A stretch of 64,000 nt of DNA from an uncultured bacterium (GCA_905215805.1 CAJMRL010000002.1:62001-126000), one strand, 5' to 3'; numbered from the stretch's first letter, positions 1 through 10,070 are shown. The notes: a model not told the origin generated them from the sequence alone. A program made the numbers and translations.

Positions 1-1628
1 CTATAAAGTGTCCTGACTGCGGAAAGGAAATGCACAGAGTTCCTGAGGTTATAGACTGCTGGTTTGACTCCGGAGCTATGCCGTTTGCACAGTGGCATTA
101 TCCGTTTGAAAATAAGGAAATTTTTGAGGAGAATTTCCCTGCTGACTTTATCAGTGAGGCGGTTGACCAGACAAGAGGATGGTTCTATTCCTTGCTTGCT
201 GAATCAACGCTGCTGTTTAATAAAGCTCCGTATAAGAATGTTATAGTTCTTGGTCATGTTCAGGATGAAAACGGACAGAAGATGTCTAAATCAAAGGGAA
301 ATGCTGTAGACCCGTTTGAAGCTTTGGAGAAGCACGGAGCGGACGCGATACGCTGGTATTTCTATTCAAACAGCGCTCCGTGGCTGCCGAACCGTTTCCA
401 CGACAAGGCAGTTACAGAGGGACAAAGAAAGTTTATGGGAACGCTTTGGAATACCTATGCATTCTTTGTGCTGTATGCGAATATAGATAATTTTGATGCA
501 ACAAAGTATACTCTTGAATATGATAAGCTTTCCGTTATGGATAAATGGCTGCTTTCGAGAGTCAATTCAATGGTAAAGCAGGTTGACGAGAATCTTAATA
601 ACTATAAGATTACAGAAACAACAAAGGTTCTTGACAAATTTGTCGATGAGCTTTCGAACTGGTATGTACGTCTTTGCCGTGCGCGCTTCTGGGTAAAGGA
701 TATGACTCAGGATAAGATCAACGCATATATGACTCTTTATACAGCTCTTGTGACGGTGTGCAAGGCTGCGGCTCCTATGATACCGTTTATGACTGAGGAG
801 ATATATCAGAACATTGTAAGAGAAATTGATAAGGATGCGCCTGAATCAATTCATCTTTGTGATTTTCCGAAGTATGATGAAAAGCTTATAGATAAAGAAC
901 TTGAGGAAGGCATGGAAGAAGTTCTTGATATTGTTGTTTTGGGCCGTGCATGCAGAAATGTTTCAAATATGAAGCAAAGACAGCCGCTTGCCAATCTGTA
1001 TGTAAAAGCAGACAATGAATTAAAGGATTTTTATAAGGATATAATAAAGGGCGAGCTTAATGTGAAGAATGTGGAGTTTGTAGATGACGTTTCGGCATTT
1101 ACAAGCTATAGCTTTAAGCCGCAGCTAAAAACATTGGGCAGACGTTTTGGAAAGAATATAGGAAAGGTTAAGGAAATTCTTGCCAATATTGACGGATCAG
1201 CTGCAATGAATGAGCTTAACACAAGCGGAAAGCTTACGATCGAGGTTGACGGTGTTGAGGAGAAACTTGAAAAGGATGATCTTCTTATCGAAGCTGTTAA
1301 ATCTGAGCATTATATTTCAGATTCTGACTACGGAATAACCGTTGTTCTTGATATACGCCTTACTCCTGAACTTATAGAGGAAGGTTTTGTAAGAGAGATT
1401 ATTTCAAAGCTTCAGACTATGAGAAAGGATTCGGGCTTTGAGGTTATGGATCATATAAAAGTATATGCGTCTGTGAATGATAAGCTTAGAGGTATCGTCG
1501 AGTCAAACGCAGAATTCATTAAAGACCAGGTATTGGCTGATGAGATTCTTTTCAGTGCTGACGCAGAAAATTCTAGGGAATGGAATATAAACGGCGAAAA
1601 GGCTGTGCTCGGTGTTGAGAGGGTATGA
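1..1628 (+). CDS. ileS: Isoleucine-tRNA ligase, 3' part (5' end outside window)
   Basis: Charges tRNA-Ile with isoleucine in the cytoplasm. The frame is open from base 3, so this is the C-terminal ~540 residues of a ~1,000-residue enzyme. Visible: a CPDCG knuckle at the very start followed by the W-F-D-S-G segment, the class I KMSKS signature (KMSKSKGN, about base 280), then the anticodon-binding helical domain. The zinc-knuckle position and C-terminal layout look like the eukaryote-like (type 2) IleRS group. A GC-rich hairpin with a short T run follows the stop. The N-terminal HIGH motif and editing domain lie outside the window. Family assignment is certain; the subtype is inferred. Confidence 0.97.
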   Translation, partial: IKCPDCGKEMHRVPEVIDCWFDSGAMPFAQWHYPFENKEIFEENFPADFISEAVDQTRGWFYSLLAESTLLFNKAPYKNVIVLGHVQDENGQKMSKSKGNAVDPFEALEKHGADAIRWYFYSNSAPWLPNRFHDKAVTEGQRKFMGTLWNTYAFFVLYANIDNFDATKYTLEYDKLSVMDKWLLSRVNSMVKQVDENLNNYKITETTKVLDKFVDELSNWYVRLCRARFWVKDMTQDKINAYMTLYTALVTVCKAAAPMIPFMTEEIYQNIVREIDKDAPESIHLCDFPKYDEKLIDKELEEGMEEVLDIVVLGRACRNVSNMKQRQPLANLYVKADNELKDFYKDIIKGELNVKNVEFVDDVSAFTSYSFKPQLKTLGRRFGKNIGKVKEILANIDGSAAMNELNTSGKLTIEVDGVEEKLEKDDLLIEAVKSEHYISDSDYGITVVLDIRLTPELIEEGFVREIISKLQTMRKDSGFEVMDHIKVYASVNDKLRGIVESNAEFIKDQVLADEILFSADAENSREWNINGEKAVLGVERV

Positions 1629-1633
1629 CTATA

Positions 1634-1667
1634 ATGTTGCGCGGCATTGCTCCGCGCAACATTTTCT
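1634..1667 (+). terminator. Intrinsic terminator after ileS
   Basis: Near-perfect inverted repeat GTTGCGCGG / CCGCGCAAC with a 7-base loop, followed by ATTTT, right after the ileS stop. Confidence 0.8.
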
Positions 1668-1723
1668 GCTATATTAAGAACGAAGCCATATAGGATTGAT
1701 TGAAAAGATATAGGAGGCGAAAT

Positions 1724-3073
1724 ATGGGCAGATTGATGATAGCGGGGACAAAAAGCGGCTGCGGAAAAACTATGGTGACTTGTGCCGTATTGCAGGCGTT
1801 GAAAAACAGAGGTATGGATGTTACTGCTTTTAAATGCGGTCCTGATTATATAGATCCGGTTTTTCACAAAACAGTGATCAAGGTGCCGTCATATAATTTG
1901 GATTCATTTTTTATGGCTAAGAATACCGTAAATTACCTTTTGGATAAAAACAGTTCGGAAATTTCAATAATAGAGGGCTCGCACGGATTTTATGATGGAG
2001 TTTCATATACGGAAAAGGCGTCAAGCAGTGAAATTTCAAGATGGACCAATACGCCCGTAGCGCTTGTGGTTGACTGCAGAGGAATGATAACCAGCATCGG
2101 AGCGGTTATAAAGGGATATATATCATATAGCGAAAATAATATTAAGGGTATAATTTTTAACGGCGCTACAGCTTTAAGTTATCCATATTTGAAGGAAGAA
2201 TGCGAAAGACTTGGAGTAAAGGCATTCGGGTATTTTAAAGCATCCGAAGATTCAAAGCTTGAGAGCAGACATTTAGGGCTTGTGACTACTCTTGAAATTG
2301 ATGATATGCAGTCAAGAATGAATGCACTCGCTCAGCAGGTTGAGGATACGATAGATATAGAAGCGCTTATTGAAACAGCGGACAGTGCTCCGAAATTGGA
2401 GTATGAATTTCATGAGCCTAAAAAGGTTGCAGATGTAAAGATAGCATATGCCTATGACAGAGCCTTCAGCTTTTATTATGAGGATAACCTTCAGCTTTTA
2501 AGAGAGCTTGGCGCGCAGCTTATACCGTTTAGCCCAATGACGGACGAAAAGCTTCCTGAAGGAATAAACGGATTGATGATAGGAGGAGGATATCCGGAGC
2601 TTTTCGCAAAGGAGCTTTCCGAGAATAAAACTATGCTTGCGTCAATAAAGCAGGCTGTGTGCGGAGGACTTCCGTGCATTGCCGAGTGCGGCGGATTTAT
2701 GTATCTGCATGAAAGAATGAGCGAATACACTAATGCGCTGTATGATATGGTAGGCGTGATAAAAGGCAAGGGAATAATAAATGACAGCCTTCCGCGATTT
2801 GGATACGGAATAATGATGGCATTGCGGGATAATGTTTTTTGTGACAAGGGAGAACAGATCGCTATTATAGATGCGCATTATTATGAGAGCGAAAACAGAG
2901 GCGCGGATTTCTATGAAGAGGGACCGCATAAGTCACAGAAGAGCGGACATGGAACGAATACAATGTTCGCAGGCTTACAGCATATCCATTTTTATGCCAA
3001 TATAGAATTTGCCAAAAATTTTGTGAAAGCTTGCGCGGCATATGAGCCTGAAAATATAAAACGATCCGAGTAA
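1724..3073 (+). CDS. cobB: Cobyrinate a,c-diamide synthase (CobB/CbiA family)
   Basis: ATP- and glutamine-dependent amidation of the a and c side chains of cobyrinate in B12 synthesis. About 449 residues, the usual length. The N-terminal dethiobiotin-synthetase-like domain has the P-loop GTKSGCGKT; the C-terminal glutamine amidotransferase domain carries the GGGYPELF motif, the nucleophile Cys in AECGGFMYL, and a late His in DAHYYES. The ATG at 1724 is chosen because AGGAGG lies 7 bases upstream; an in-frame ATG at 1700 has no such site. No other corrin gene is in the window, so it is a solitary pathway gene here. It could act on a salvaged corrinoid or a related tetrapyrrole. Confidence 0.9.
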   Translation: MGRLMIAGTKSGCGKTMVTCAVLQALKNRGMDVTAFKCGPDYIDPVFHKTVIKVPSYNLDSFFMAKNTVNYLLDKNSSEISIIEGSHGFYDGVSYTEKASSSEISRWTNTPVALVVDCRGMITSIGAVIKGYISYSENNIKGIIFNGATALSYPYLKEECERLGVKAFGYFKASEDSKLESRHLGLVTTLEIDDMQSRMNALAQQVEDTIDIEALIETADSAPKLEYEFHEPKKVADVKIAYAYDRAFSFYYEDNLQLLRELGAQLIPFSPMTDEKLPEGINGLMIGGGYPELFAKELSENKTMLASIKQAVCGGLPCIAECGGFMYLHERMSEYTNALYDMVGVIKGKGIINDSLPRFGYGIMMALRDNVFCDKGEQIAIIDAHYYESENRGADFYEEGPHKSQKSGHGTNTMFAGLQHIHFYANIEFAKNFVKACAAYEPENIKRSE

Positions 3074-3086
3074 GTTTTTGCTGTAT

Positions 3087-3121
3087 AATAACCGCTGCAT
3101 TTTAATGAGAGCGGTTATTTT
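3087..3121 (+). terminator. Intrinsic terminator after cobB
   Basis: Inverted repeat ATAACCGCT / AGCGGTTAT around a 13-base loop, followed by TTTTG. Confidence 0.75.
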
Positions 3122-3163
3122 GCTTGGTCAATTAAGGTTTTTTATTTTTTTATGATTATTTAC

Positions 3164-3192
3164 TTGAAGTTTTTGGTGAAGTGTAGTATAAT
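3164..3192 (+). promoter_or_regulatory. Sigma-A promoter for the DUF896 gene
   Basis: TTGAAG at 3164-3169, 17-base spacer, TATAAT at 3187-3192, about 30 bases before the TTG start. Confidence 0.75.
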
Positions 3193-3223
3193 AAACCTAC
3201 ATGATATTTTAGGAGGCTTTATT

Positions 3224-3391
3224 TTGGATAGAAGCAGTATAGAGCGGATTAATGCTCTTGCTAAAAAAGCAAAGACAGTTGGTCTGACAAAGGAAGAAGC
3301 GGCTGAGCGTGATAAACTCAGAAAAGAATATCTTGCAGCGGTACGCAAAAACTTTAAGGCAACGCTCGACAGCATAGAGTATACTGATTAA
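3224..3391 (+). CDS. DUF896 family small protein (YnzC-like), TTG start
   Basis: Small basic protein of 55 residues. The pattern INALAKKAK ... GLTKEEAAE ... LRKEYL ... RKNF matches the DUF896/YnzC family, a helical-hairpin protein of unclear function widespread in Firmicutes. Translation most likely starts at TTG 3224, eight bases after AGGAGG and just after the promoter at 3164-3192; an upstream ATG at 3152 would begin before that promoter. It is followed 32 bases later by asnA and may be co-transcribed with it. Function unknown. Confidence 0.88.
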   Translation: MDRSSIERINALAKKAKTVGLTKEEAAERDKLRKEYLAAVRKNFKATLDSIEYTD

Positions 3392-3423
3392 TAATGGATA
3401 ATGTAAAGGAGTATTTTTAGAAA

Positions 3424-4431
3424 ATGGCACTTATTTTACCAGAGGGATATAAATCCCGTCTTGACGGCAGAACTACCGAAAAAGCAATTAAATTTATAAG
3501 AGATACATTTCAGCATGAAATAGTAACAGCACTTAATTTGCAGAGAATTTCCGCTCCGTTGTTTGTACGTCCGGAAACGGGCTTAAATGACAATCTTAAT
3601 GGAGTAGAGCGTCCGGTAAGCTTTGACGCTCCGTGTCTTGGCGGAGAAACTCTTGAAATTGTGCATTCTCTTGCGAAATGGAAAAGAATGACTCTCGGTA
3701 AATATGATTTTCCTATAGGCGAAGGCTTGTATACTGATATGAATGCTATACGCAGAGATGAAGAGGTAGATAATCTTCACTCAATGTATGTTGACCAGTG
3801 GGACTGGGAAGTTGTTATAGATTCAAAGGCAAGAGAGCTTCGTACATTAAAAAATTATGTGATGCGTGTGTATAATGCCATGAAGGCAACTATGGCAAGA
3901 GTATGCTCAAAATTCCCGCAGCTTGAGAATAATTTCCCGGAGGAAATAGAGTTTATTACTACTCAGAAGCTTGCGGATATGTATCCGGATTTGAGCAGCA
4001 AGGAAAGAGAAGATAAGCTTTTAAGAGAAAAGAAGGCTGTTTTTCTTATGAAAATAGGAGGAGAGCTTACAACCGGAGAGCCGCATGACGGAAGAGCGCC
4101 GGATTATGACGATTGGGAGCTTAACGGAGATATACTTATGTATTATCCTCTTTTGGATTGCTGTTTTGAGCTGTCGAGCATGGGTATAAGAGTGGATGAG
4201 AATTCAATAAAATCCCAGTGTGAAAAGGCAAATTGTCTTGATAGACTCAATCTCCCGTTCCATAAAAAGATTCTTGAAAAGGAGCTTCCGTATACAATAG
4301 GCGGAGGTATCGGACAGTCAAGATTGTGTATGTTTATGTTGAATAAAGCGCATATCGGTGAGGTACAGGCGTCCGTATGGCCGGATGATATGGTTGAAAA
4401 ATGTACGAAGAGCGGTATAAGGCTTCTTTAA
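3424..4431 (+). CDS. asnA: Aspartate-ammonia ligase (asparagine synthetase A)
   Basis: Makes asparagine from aspartate, ammonia and ATP. 335 residues, the usual AsnA length. The class II synthetase-like fold is shown by VRPETGLNDNL, the YDFPIGEGLYTDMNAIR region, the WDWE segment and a C-terminal GGGIGQSR motif (ATP-binding class II motif 3). Start has AAAGGAG 14 bases upstream. It is followed 65 bases later by asnS, so asparagine synthesis and its charging are paired. Ammonia-dependent AsnA rather than glutamine-dependent AsnB suits an ammonia-rich habitat such as the gut (inference). Confidence 0.97.
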   Translation: MALILPEGYKSRLDGRTTEKAIKFIRDTFQHEIVTALNLQRISAPLFVRPETGLNDNLNGVERPVSFDAPCLGGETLEIVHSLAKWKRMTLGKYDFPIGEGLYTDMNAIRRDEEVDNLHSMYVDQWDWEVVIDSKARELRTLKNYVMRVYNAMKATMARVCSKFPQLENNFPEEIEFITTQKLADMYPDLSSKEREDKLLREKKAVFLMKIGGELTTGEPHDGRAPDYDDWELNGDILMYYPLLDCCFELSSMGIRVDENSIKSQCEKANCLDRLNLPFHKKILEKELPYTIGGGIGQSRLCMFMLNKAHIGEVQASVWPDDMVEKCTKSGIRLL

Positions 4432-4496
4432 TTAGGGCAGACGCCTATTTTGTAATTATTGGAAAGGATGAAGGGGTTATACCCTGTGTATAATAG

Positions 4497-5888
4497 ATGA
4501 AAACTGTTGTAAAGAAATTATTTAGAAACACGGATGAATTCGGCGGAAAAGAGATAACTGTTTCCGGCTGGGTAAGGACGATTAGGGTATCGAAGAACTT
4601 TGGATTTATAGAGCTTAATGACGGAAGCTTTTTTAAGAGTCTCCAGATCGTAATTGAGCAGGATAAGCTGGAAAATTACGCAGAGATCTCAAAGCTTAAC
4701 GTAGGAGCGGCAATAACCGTAACAGGAATACTTGAGCTTACGCCGGAAGCAAAACAGCCTTTTGAGCTTAAGGCAGACAGCGCATATATAGACGGAGCTT
4801 CAACTCCGGATTATCCGCTTCAGAAAAAGCGTCACAGCTTTGAGTATTTGCGCACAATATCGCATCTGCGTCCGAGAACAAATACATTTGCGGCCGTATT
4901 CAGAATAAGATCGCTTATTGCATATGCAATACACCGTTTCTTCCAGGAGAGAGGCTTTGTATATGTTCATACTCCGATTATTACGGGAAGCGACTGCGAG
5001 GGTGCGGGAGAGATGTTTGAGGTAACGACGCTTGATATGGAAAATCCTCCGAGAAACGATGATGGCAGCGTTGATTATTCAAAGGATTTCTTCGGCAAGA
5101 AAACGAGCCTTACAGTATCGGGACAGCTCAATGGCGAAACATATTGTATGGCGTTTAGAAATATCTATACGTTCGGACCTACATTCCGTGCAGAAAATTC
5201 AAATACCACACGTCATGCGGCGGAGTTCTGGATGATAGAGCCGGAGATCGCGTTTGCCGATTTGGCTGACGATATGGATTTGGCTGAGGATATGCTTAAA
5301 TACATCATTAATTATTGTCTTGACAACGCTCCGGAGGAGATGGAGTTCTTTAATAAATTTGTAGATAAGGGACTTCTTGACAGACTTCATAATGTTGTTG
5401 AGAACGAATTTAAGCGTATTACTTATACAGAGGCTATAGAGCTTCTTAAGAAGAACAATGATAAATTTGAATATCCTGTTGAATGGGGAAGCGATTTACA
5501 GACTGAGCATGAGCGCTATCTTACTGAAACATTGTTTAAGCGTCCTGTAATGGTCACGGACTATCCGAAGGATATAAAGGCTTTCTATATGAAGCAAAAT
5601 CCTGACGGAAAAACTGTAGCGGCGGTCGATGTGCTTGTACCGGGAATAGGAGAGATCATAGGCGGAAGTCAGAGAGAGGAAGATTATGATAAGCTTCTTG
5701 CAAGGATAAAGGAGCTTAGCATGAATGAAGAAGACTATTCCTGGTATCTTGATCTTAGAAAATACGGTACAAATAAGCATGCGGGATTTGGCTTGGGCTT
5801 TGAAAGAGCGGTAATGTATATAACGGGTATGCAGAATATCCGAGATGTGCTTCCGTTCCCGAGAACAGTAGGAACAGCTGAATTTTAA
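4497..5888 (+). CDS. asnS: Asparagine-tRNA ligase
   Basis: Charges tRNA-Asn. 463 residues, full length. N-terminal OB-fold anticodon-binding domain ([20 protein letters not shown]), then the class II catalytic core with motif 2 around [21 protein letters not shown] and motif 3 [15 protein letters not shown]. The final residues ([15 protein letters not shown]) are typical of AsnRS rather than AspRS. The ribosome site is weak (AAGGGG about 20 bases upstream), so coupling to asnA or an unusual leader is possible. A hairpin follows the stop. Confidence 0.97.
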   Translation: MKTVVKKLFRNTDEFGGKEITVSGWVRTIRVSKNFGFIELNDGSFFKSLQIVIEQDKLENYAEISKLNVGAAITVTGILELTPEAKQPFELKADSAYIDGASTPDYPLQKKRHSFEYLRTISHLRPRTNTFAAVFRIRSLIAYAIHRFFQERGFVYVHTPIITGSDCEGAGEMFEVTTLDMENPPRNDDGSVDYSKDFFGKKTSLTVSGQLNGETYCMAFRNIYTFGPTFRAENSNTTRHAAEFWMIEPEIAFADLADDMDLAEDMLKYIINYCLDNAPEEMEFFNKFVDKGLLDRLHNVVENEFKRITYTEAIELLKKNNDKFEYPVEWGSDLQTEHERYLTETLFKRPVMVTDYPKDIKAFYMKQNPDGKTVAAVDVLVPGIGEIIGGSQREEDYDKLLARIKELSMNEEDYSWYLDLRKYGTNKHAGFGLGFERAVMYITGMQNIRDVLPFPRTVGTAEF

Positions 5889-5902
5889 ACGGTGCTTGTA
5901 TG

Positions 5903-5938
5903 GGGGCGAGATTTTTTTGTTCGCCCCTGTACTTATTT
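5903..5938 (+). terminator. Hairpin / probable terminator after asnS
   Basis: GGGGCGA / TCGCCCC stem with an 11-base T-rich loop; the following bases are T-rich but the U-run is interrupted. Confidence 0.5.
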
Positions 5939-5989
5939 TTGAGATTTTGTCTGTTGGATAAGAATCTGGTGTTGAAAGGAATTTTTATC

Positions 5990-6823
5990 ATGGGAAATTG
6001 GTTGTATTATATTTTACTTGCGGTAGTAATTTTTCTGATTTTTAAGTTTGTCAATCCGATTATAGGAGCAATAGTGCTTGTCGCAGTGCTTGCTTATGCG
6101 ATATACGCGTATATGCCGACGTTTTATGCGTCTAAAGGCAATAAGGCTTTTAATGACGGAGATTTCAAAGAGGCTGTAAAGCAGTATAAGAAATGTATGG
6201 ATACAAAGCATCCGAAGCTTAATCATAGAATAAATTATGCATATATGCTTATGCGTGTTGGGGAATTTGATGAGGCAGAAAGAGTATTGGATTATATTTT
6301 ACGATTTAAATCGGTGAAACCGCAAATGAAAAATATGGCGCGTCAGAACAGATGCATGGTATATTATAAGCAGGGAAGACTTGATGAAGCTATAGAGGAT
6401 GCGGAGGAAGCGTTTAATAATGGATATAAAACATCGGCTATGTATGCAATGCTGGGATATTTTAAGCTGCTTAAGGATCCGGCATCTGACGAAACCTTGA
6501 ATTTCTGTCTTGAGGCATATGATTATGACGCTGATTTTCGTGATATAAAGGACAATCTTTCGCTTGTTTATTATAATCGCGGCGAATATGAGAAGGCGAA
6601 GAAGATATCGGATGAAATCATTGCGGAAGCTCCGAAGTTTGTAGAAGCATACTATCACGGAGCAAAGATTGCCGTAAAACTGGGTGAGTATCAAAAAGCG
6701 AAGGAATATCTTGAAAAAATTCCGGAATGCAGATGGTCGGATATGACTACTGTAACAAGAGAACAGGTGAAAGAGCTTGAGCAGGAAACTGATTTGAATC
6801 TCAGCATGGAATCAGGAAAATAA
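5990..6823 (+). CDS. Membrane-anchored tetratricopeptide repeat protein
   Basis: 277 residues from the ATG at 5990 (AAAGGA upstream). Two adjacent hydrophobic segments (about residues 4-22 and 25-45) are followed by a soluble region of TPR-like helical repeats, e.g. KGNKAFNDGDFKEAVKQYKK, DEAERVLDYIL, KQGRLDEAIEDAEEA and KLGEYQKAKEYLEKI. Probably a scaffold on the cytoplasmic face of the membrane; partner unknown. It sits 21 bases before rarA and may be co-transcribed with it. No enzyme motif is visible. Confidence 0.85.
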   Translation: MGNWLYYILLAVVIFLIFKFVNPIIGAIVLVAVLAYAIYAYMPTFYASKGNKAFNDGDFKEAVKQYKKCMDTKHPKLNHRINYAYMLMRVGEFDEAERVLDYILRFKSVKPQMKNMARQNRCMVYYKQGRLDEAIEDAEEAFNNGYKTSAMYAMLGYFKLLKDPASDETLNFCLEAYDYDADFRDIKDNLSLVYYNRGEYEKAKKISDEIIAEAPKFVEAYYHGAKIAVKLGEYQKAKEYLEKIPECRWSDMTTVTREQVKELEQETDLNLSMESGK

Positions 6824-6844
6824 TGCGGAAGGGAGTGAGAATAA

Positions 6845-8122
6845 ATGAATCCGCTTGCGGATAGAATAAGACCTGATTCAATAGATGATGTTGTGGGTCA
6901 GAAGCATCTTTTGGGAAAGGGAAAACTGTTAAGGCGTATAATAGAAAAAAATGAGATACCCAATATGATATTTTACGGACCGAGCGGGGTCGGAAAGACT
7001 ACGGTCGCAAATATTATCGCATCAAAAACAGGCAAGACCTTAAGAAAGCTCAATGCTACAAATGCTTCGGTAAGCGATATAAAGGAGATAGTAGCGTCGC
7101 TGGATTCGTTTCTCGCTCCCAACGGCGTTTTGCTCTATCTTGACGAGATACAGCATTTTAATAAAAAGCAGCAGCAGTCTCTTCTGGAATTTATGGAAAA
7201 TGGAAAAATAACGCTTATAGCAAGTACTACGGAAAATCCATATTTTTATGTATATAATGCTGTATTGTCCAGAAGCGTTGTTTTTGAGTTTAAGCCAATC
7301 GAGCCGGAGGACATAGAGCAGGCATTAAGAAGAGCGGCAGAAATTCTGTGCAGTAACGAATACAGTGAATATAATGTGGAAATTACCGATGAGGCATATG
7401 TTCATATGTCGCATGCCTGCAACGGAGATGTAAGAAAAGCACTGAATTCTCTTGAGGTGGCATTTATAGCAGCGCAGCCTGATGAAGATATGAATATCAA
7501 AATCGATCTTGAAACTGCAGAAGAGTCAAGTCAAAAAAAAGCATTGCGTTATGATAAGGACGGAGACAGTCATTATGATATATTAAGTGCATTTCAAAAG
7601 TCAGTGCGCGGCTCTGACCCTGATGCGGCGGTACATTATCTTGCGAGGCTTGTGTGTGCAGGAGATTTGCAGAGCATATGCCGAAGAGTACTGGTGATGG
7701 CGTCTGAGGATATAGGACTTGCATATCCTCAGGCGGCTATGATAGTTAAGTCTTGTGTTGACAGCGCATTGCAGCTTGGATTCCCAGAGGCGCGGATTCC
7801 TCTTGCGCAGGCAGTCCTGCTTTTGGCGACAGCGCCTAAATCAAACAGCGCGATAAATGCGATCGATGCGGCGATACATGATATAGAAAGTTCTGATACC
7901 GGAGATATTCCAGAGTATTTGAAGGACAGCCATTACGGAGGCTCGCAAAAGCTCGGGCATGGGATAGGATATAAATATCCGCACAGTTATCCAAACCATT
8001 ACATAAAGCAGCAGTATCTTCCGGATAATATACGTGATGCGAAATATTATGTATACGGAGATAATAAAACCGAAAAGGCGGCGGAAAAATACTGGTCATT
8101 AATAAAAGGAGATAACAAATGA
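6845..8122 (+). CDS. rarA: Replication-associated recombination protein RarA (MgsA), AAA+ ATPase
   Basis: Clamp-loader-like ATPase acting at stalled replication forks. 425 residues, full length. Starts with NPLADRIRP and the Walker A GPSGVGKT (residues 45-52), Walker B LYLDEIQHF, sensor 1 region ASTTENPYF, then the RarA-specific C-terminal oligomerisation part (ASEDIGLAYPQA ... HYGGSQKLGHGIGYKYPH). GGGAG upstream of the ATG. Its stop overlaps the nadE start in ATGA. Confidence 0.96.
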   Translation: MNPLADRIRPDSIDDVVGQKHLLGKGKLLRRIIEKNEIPNMIFYGPSGVGKTTVANIIASKTGKTLRKLNATNASVSDIKEIVASLDSFLAPNGVLLYLDEIQHFNKKQQQSLLEFMENGKITLIASTTENPYFYVYNAVLSRSVVFEFKPIEPEDIEQALRRAAEILCSNEYSEYNVEITDEAYVHMSHACNGDVRKALNSLEVAFIAAQPDEDMNIKIDLETAEESSQKKALRYDKDGDSHYDILSAFQKSVRGSDPDAAVHYLARLVCAGDLQSICRRVLVMASEDIGLAYPQAAMIVKSCVDSALQLGFPEARIPLAQAVLLLATAPKSNSAINAIDAAIHDIESSDTGDIPEYLKDSHYGGSQKLGHGIGYKYPHSYPNHYIKQQYLPDNIRDAKYYVYGDNKTEKAAEKYWSLIKGDNK

Positions 8123-10029
8123 AGGACGGATTTGTAAGAGCGGCATGCGCAACGCCTGATATAAGAGTTGCTGATGTGGCGTATAACAGTGACAACATTA
8201 TAAGAATCATAAAACGTGCGGCTGTCAACGGAATAAAGCTTATAGTATTTCCGGAGCTGTGCATAACCGGCTATACGTGCGGAGACTTGTTTTTGCAGAG
8301 GAGCCTTATAGAGGGTGCAGAAAATCAGCTCATGCGGATAGCAAGAGAGACATCAAAATGCGATATATGTTCGGTGGTGGGGCTGCCTTACGCGCTTGAC
8401 CAAAAGCTGTATAATGTGGCGGCGGTTATCAGCGGCGGAAGAATTATAGGCATGGTTCCAAAGCTGAATCTTCCGAATCACAGTGAATTTTATGAGCTGC
8501 GCCATTTTACGCCGGGCAATGCAGAGCCTGAGATGGTGAGCTTCCATGGAGGGGAAATACCGTTTGGTTCAAAGATCCTTTTTACGGCAGAGGGTATGGA
8601 CAGCTTTACCTTTGCGGTAGAAATATGTGAGGATTTATGGACAGTAAATCCGCCTTCCAATTCACATGCTCTTGCGGGTGCAACGATAATAGCAAATCTT
8701 TCATGTTCTGATGAGCTTATAGCAAAAGAGGAATACCGCCGAATGTTGATAAAAAGCCAGAGTGCGAGACTTTACTGCGGATATTTATATGCAGACAGCG
8801 GATATGGTGAATCAACTCAGGACATGGTTTTTTCGGGAGATAATATAATAGCAGAGAATGGAAGCATACTTGCAAGAAGCAAACGTTTTACAAACGAATG
8901 CGTATATTCCGAGATAGATACGGAAAGACTTATAAATGAAAGACGCCGTTCAAACACATTTAAAGCCGGCGTGGACGGAAGATATATGAGGGTGAATTTC
9001 CGGATAGGAATAAGAGAATGTGAGCTTACGCGTTATGTCGGCAAGCTTCCGTTTGTCCCGTCTGATGAAGCAGCAAGAGAAAAACGCTGTGAGGAAATAC
9101 TCGCGATCCAATCCATGGGGCTTAAAAAGCGTCTTGACCATACAAATGCAAAAACAGCGGTGATCGGAGTAAGCGGCGGTTTGGATTCAACATTAGCGTT
9201 GCTTGTTGCGGTGAGAGCATTTGACAGCCTGCAAAAGGACAGGGATGGCATAATTGCGGTTACAATGCCGTGCTTTGGGACAACGGACAGAACCTATAAT
9301 AATGCTGTGAACTTTGCAAAGTCGCTCGGAGTAACACTTTTGGAGATCAATATACGTGATGCTGTTAATCAGCATTTTAAGGATATTGACCATGATCCGG
9401 AAAGCTATGACGTCACCTATGAAAATTCACAAGCCAGAGAAAGGACACAAGTGCTTATGGATATAGCAAATAAGCACGGCGGACTTGTTATAGGAACCGG
9501 AGATCTATCAGAGCTTGCATTAGGCTGGGCAACTTATAACGGCGATCATATGAGCATGTATGCGGTAAATTCGGGAGTTCCAAAAACGCTTATACGCTAT
9601 CTCGTGGCATATGAGGCGGAGAGGACCGATAATAAGGTGCTTGAAGAAACCTTAAACGACATACTTGCAACTCCTGTAAGTCCGGAGCTTTTGCCTCCGG
9701 AGGACGGAAAAATTTCTCAAAAAACTGAACAGCTTGTTGGTCCCTATGAGCTGCATGACTTTTTCATGTATTATCTTATGAGATTCGGCTACAAACCGGC
9801 GAAAGTACTTCGTCTTGCGCAGATTGCCTTTAAAGGAGAATATGACCGTGCGTTCATATTGAGCTGGATGAAGGTATTTTACAGAAGATTTTTTGCGCAG
9901 CAGTTTAAACGTTCTTGTCTGCCGGACGGCCCAAAGGTTGGAAGCGTTGCGCTTTCGCCGAGAGGAGACTGGCGCATGCCGTCTGATGCAAGCTCAAATC
10001 TTTGGATGAGTGAGATAGAAAGATTATAG
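8119..10029 (+). CDS. nadE: Glutamine-dependent NAD+ synthase
   Basis: Last step of NAD+ synthesis: amidation of deamido-NAD+ using ammonia tunnelled from glutamine. 636 residues, the two-domain type. The N-terminal nitrilase-like glutaminase has the triad E46 (FPEL), K115 (PKLNLPNH) and C170 (EICEDLW); the C-terminal synthetase has the pyrophosphatase loop SGGLDS (352-357), then GTGDLSELALGW. Overlaps rarA by 4 bases (ATGA), so translation is probably coupled. The stop is followed by a T-poor hairpin. Confidence 0.97.
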   Translation: MKDGFVRAACATPDIRVADVAYNSDNIIRIIKRAAVNGIKLIVFPELCITGYTCGDLFLQRSLIEGAENQLMRIARETSKCDICSVVGLPYALDQKLYNVAAVISGGRIIGMVPKLNLPNHSEFYELRHFTPGNAEPEMVSFHGGEIPFGSKILFTAEGMDSFTFAVEICEDLWTVNPPSNSHALAGATIIANLSCSDELIAKEEYRRMLIKSQSARLYCGYLYADSGYGESTQDMVFSGDNIIAENGSILARSKRFTNECVYSEIDTERLINERRRSNTFKAGVDGRYMRVNFRIGIRECELTRYVGKLPFVPSDEAAREKRCEEILAIQSMGLKKRLDHTNAKTAVIGVSGGLDSTLALLVAVRAFDSLQKDRDGIIAVTMPCFGTTDRTYNNAVNFAKSLGVTLLEINIRDAVNQHFKDIDHDPESYDVTYENSQARERTQVLMDIANKHGGLVIGTGDLSELALGWATYNGDHMSMYAVNSGVPKTLIRYLVAYEAERTDNKVLEETLNDILATPVSPELLPPEDGKISQKTEQLVGPYELHDFFMYYLMRFGYKPAKVLRLAQIAFKGEYDRAFILSWMKVFYRRFFAQQFKRSCLPDGPKVGSVALSPRGDWRMPSDASSNLWMSEIERL

Positions 10030-10037
10030 GATCAAAG

Positions 10038-10064
10038 CAGGCAAAGCCTTTGCGGTTTTGCCTG
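10038..10064 (+). terminator. Hairpin after nadE (T-poor)
   Basis: Perfect 8-base inverted repeat CAGGCAAA / TTTGCCTG with an 11-base loop, just after the nadE stop. No U-run, so a weak terminator or an RNA-stabilising hairpin. Confidence 0.5.
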
Positions 10065-10070
10065 GAATTG

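Noticed and set aside
1451..1867. Long minus-strand ORF across the ileS end and cobB start
   Set aside because: Shadow frame over two well-supported genes and a terminator; no ribosome site or family pattern.
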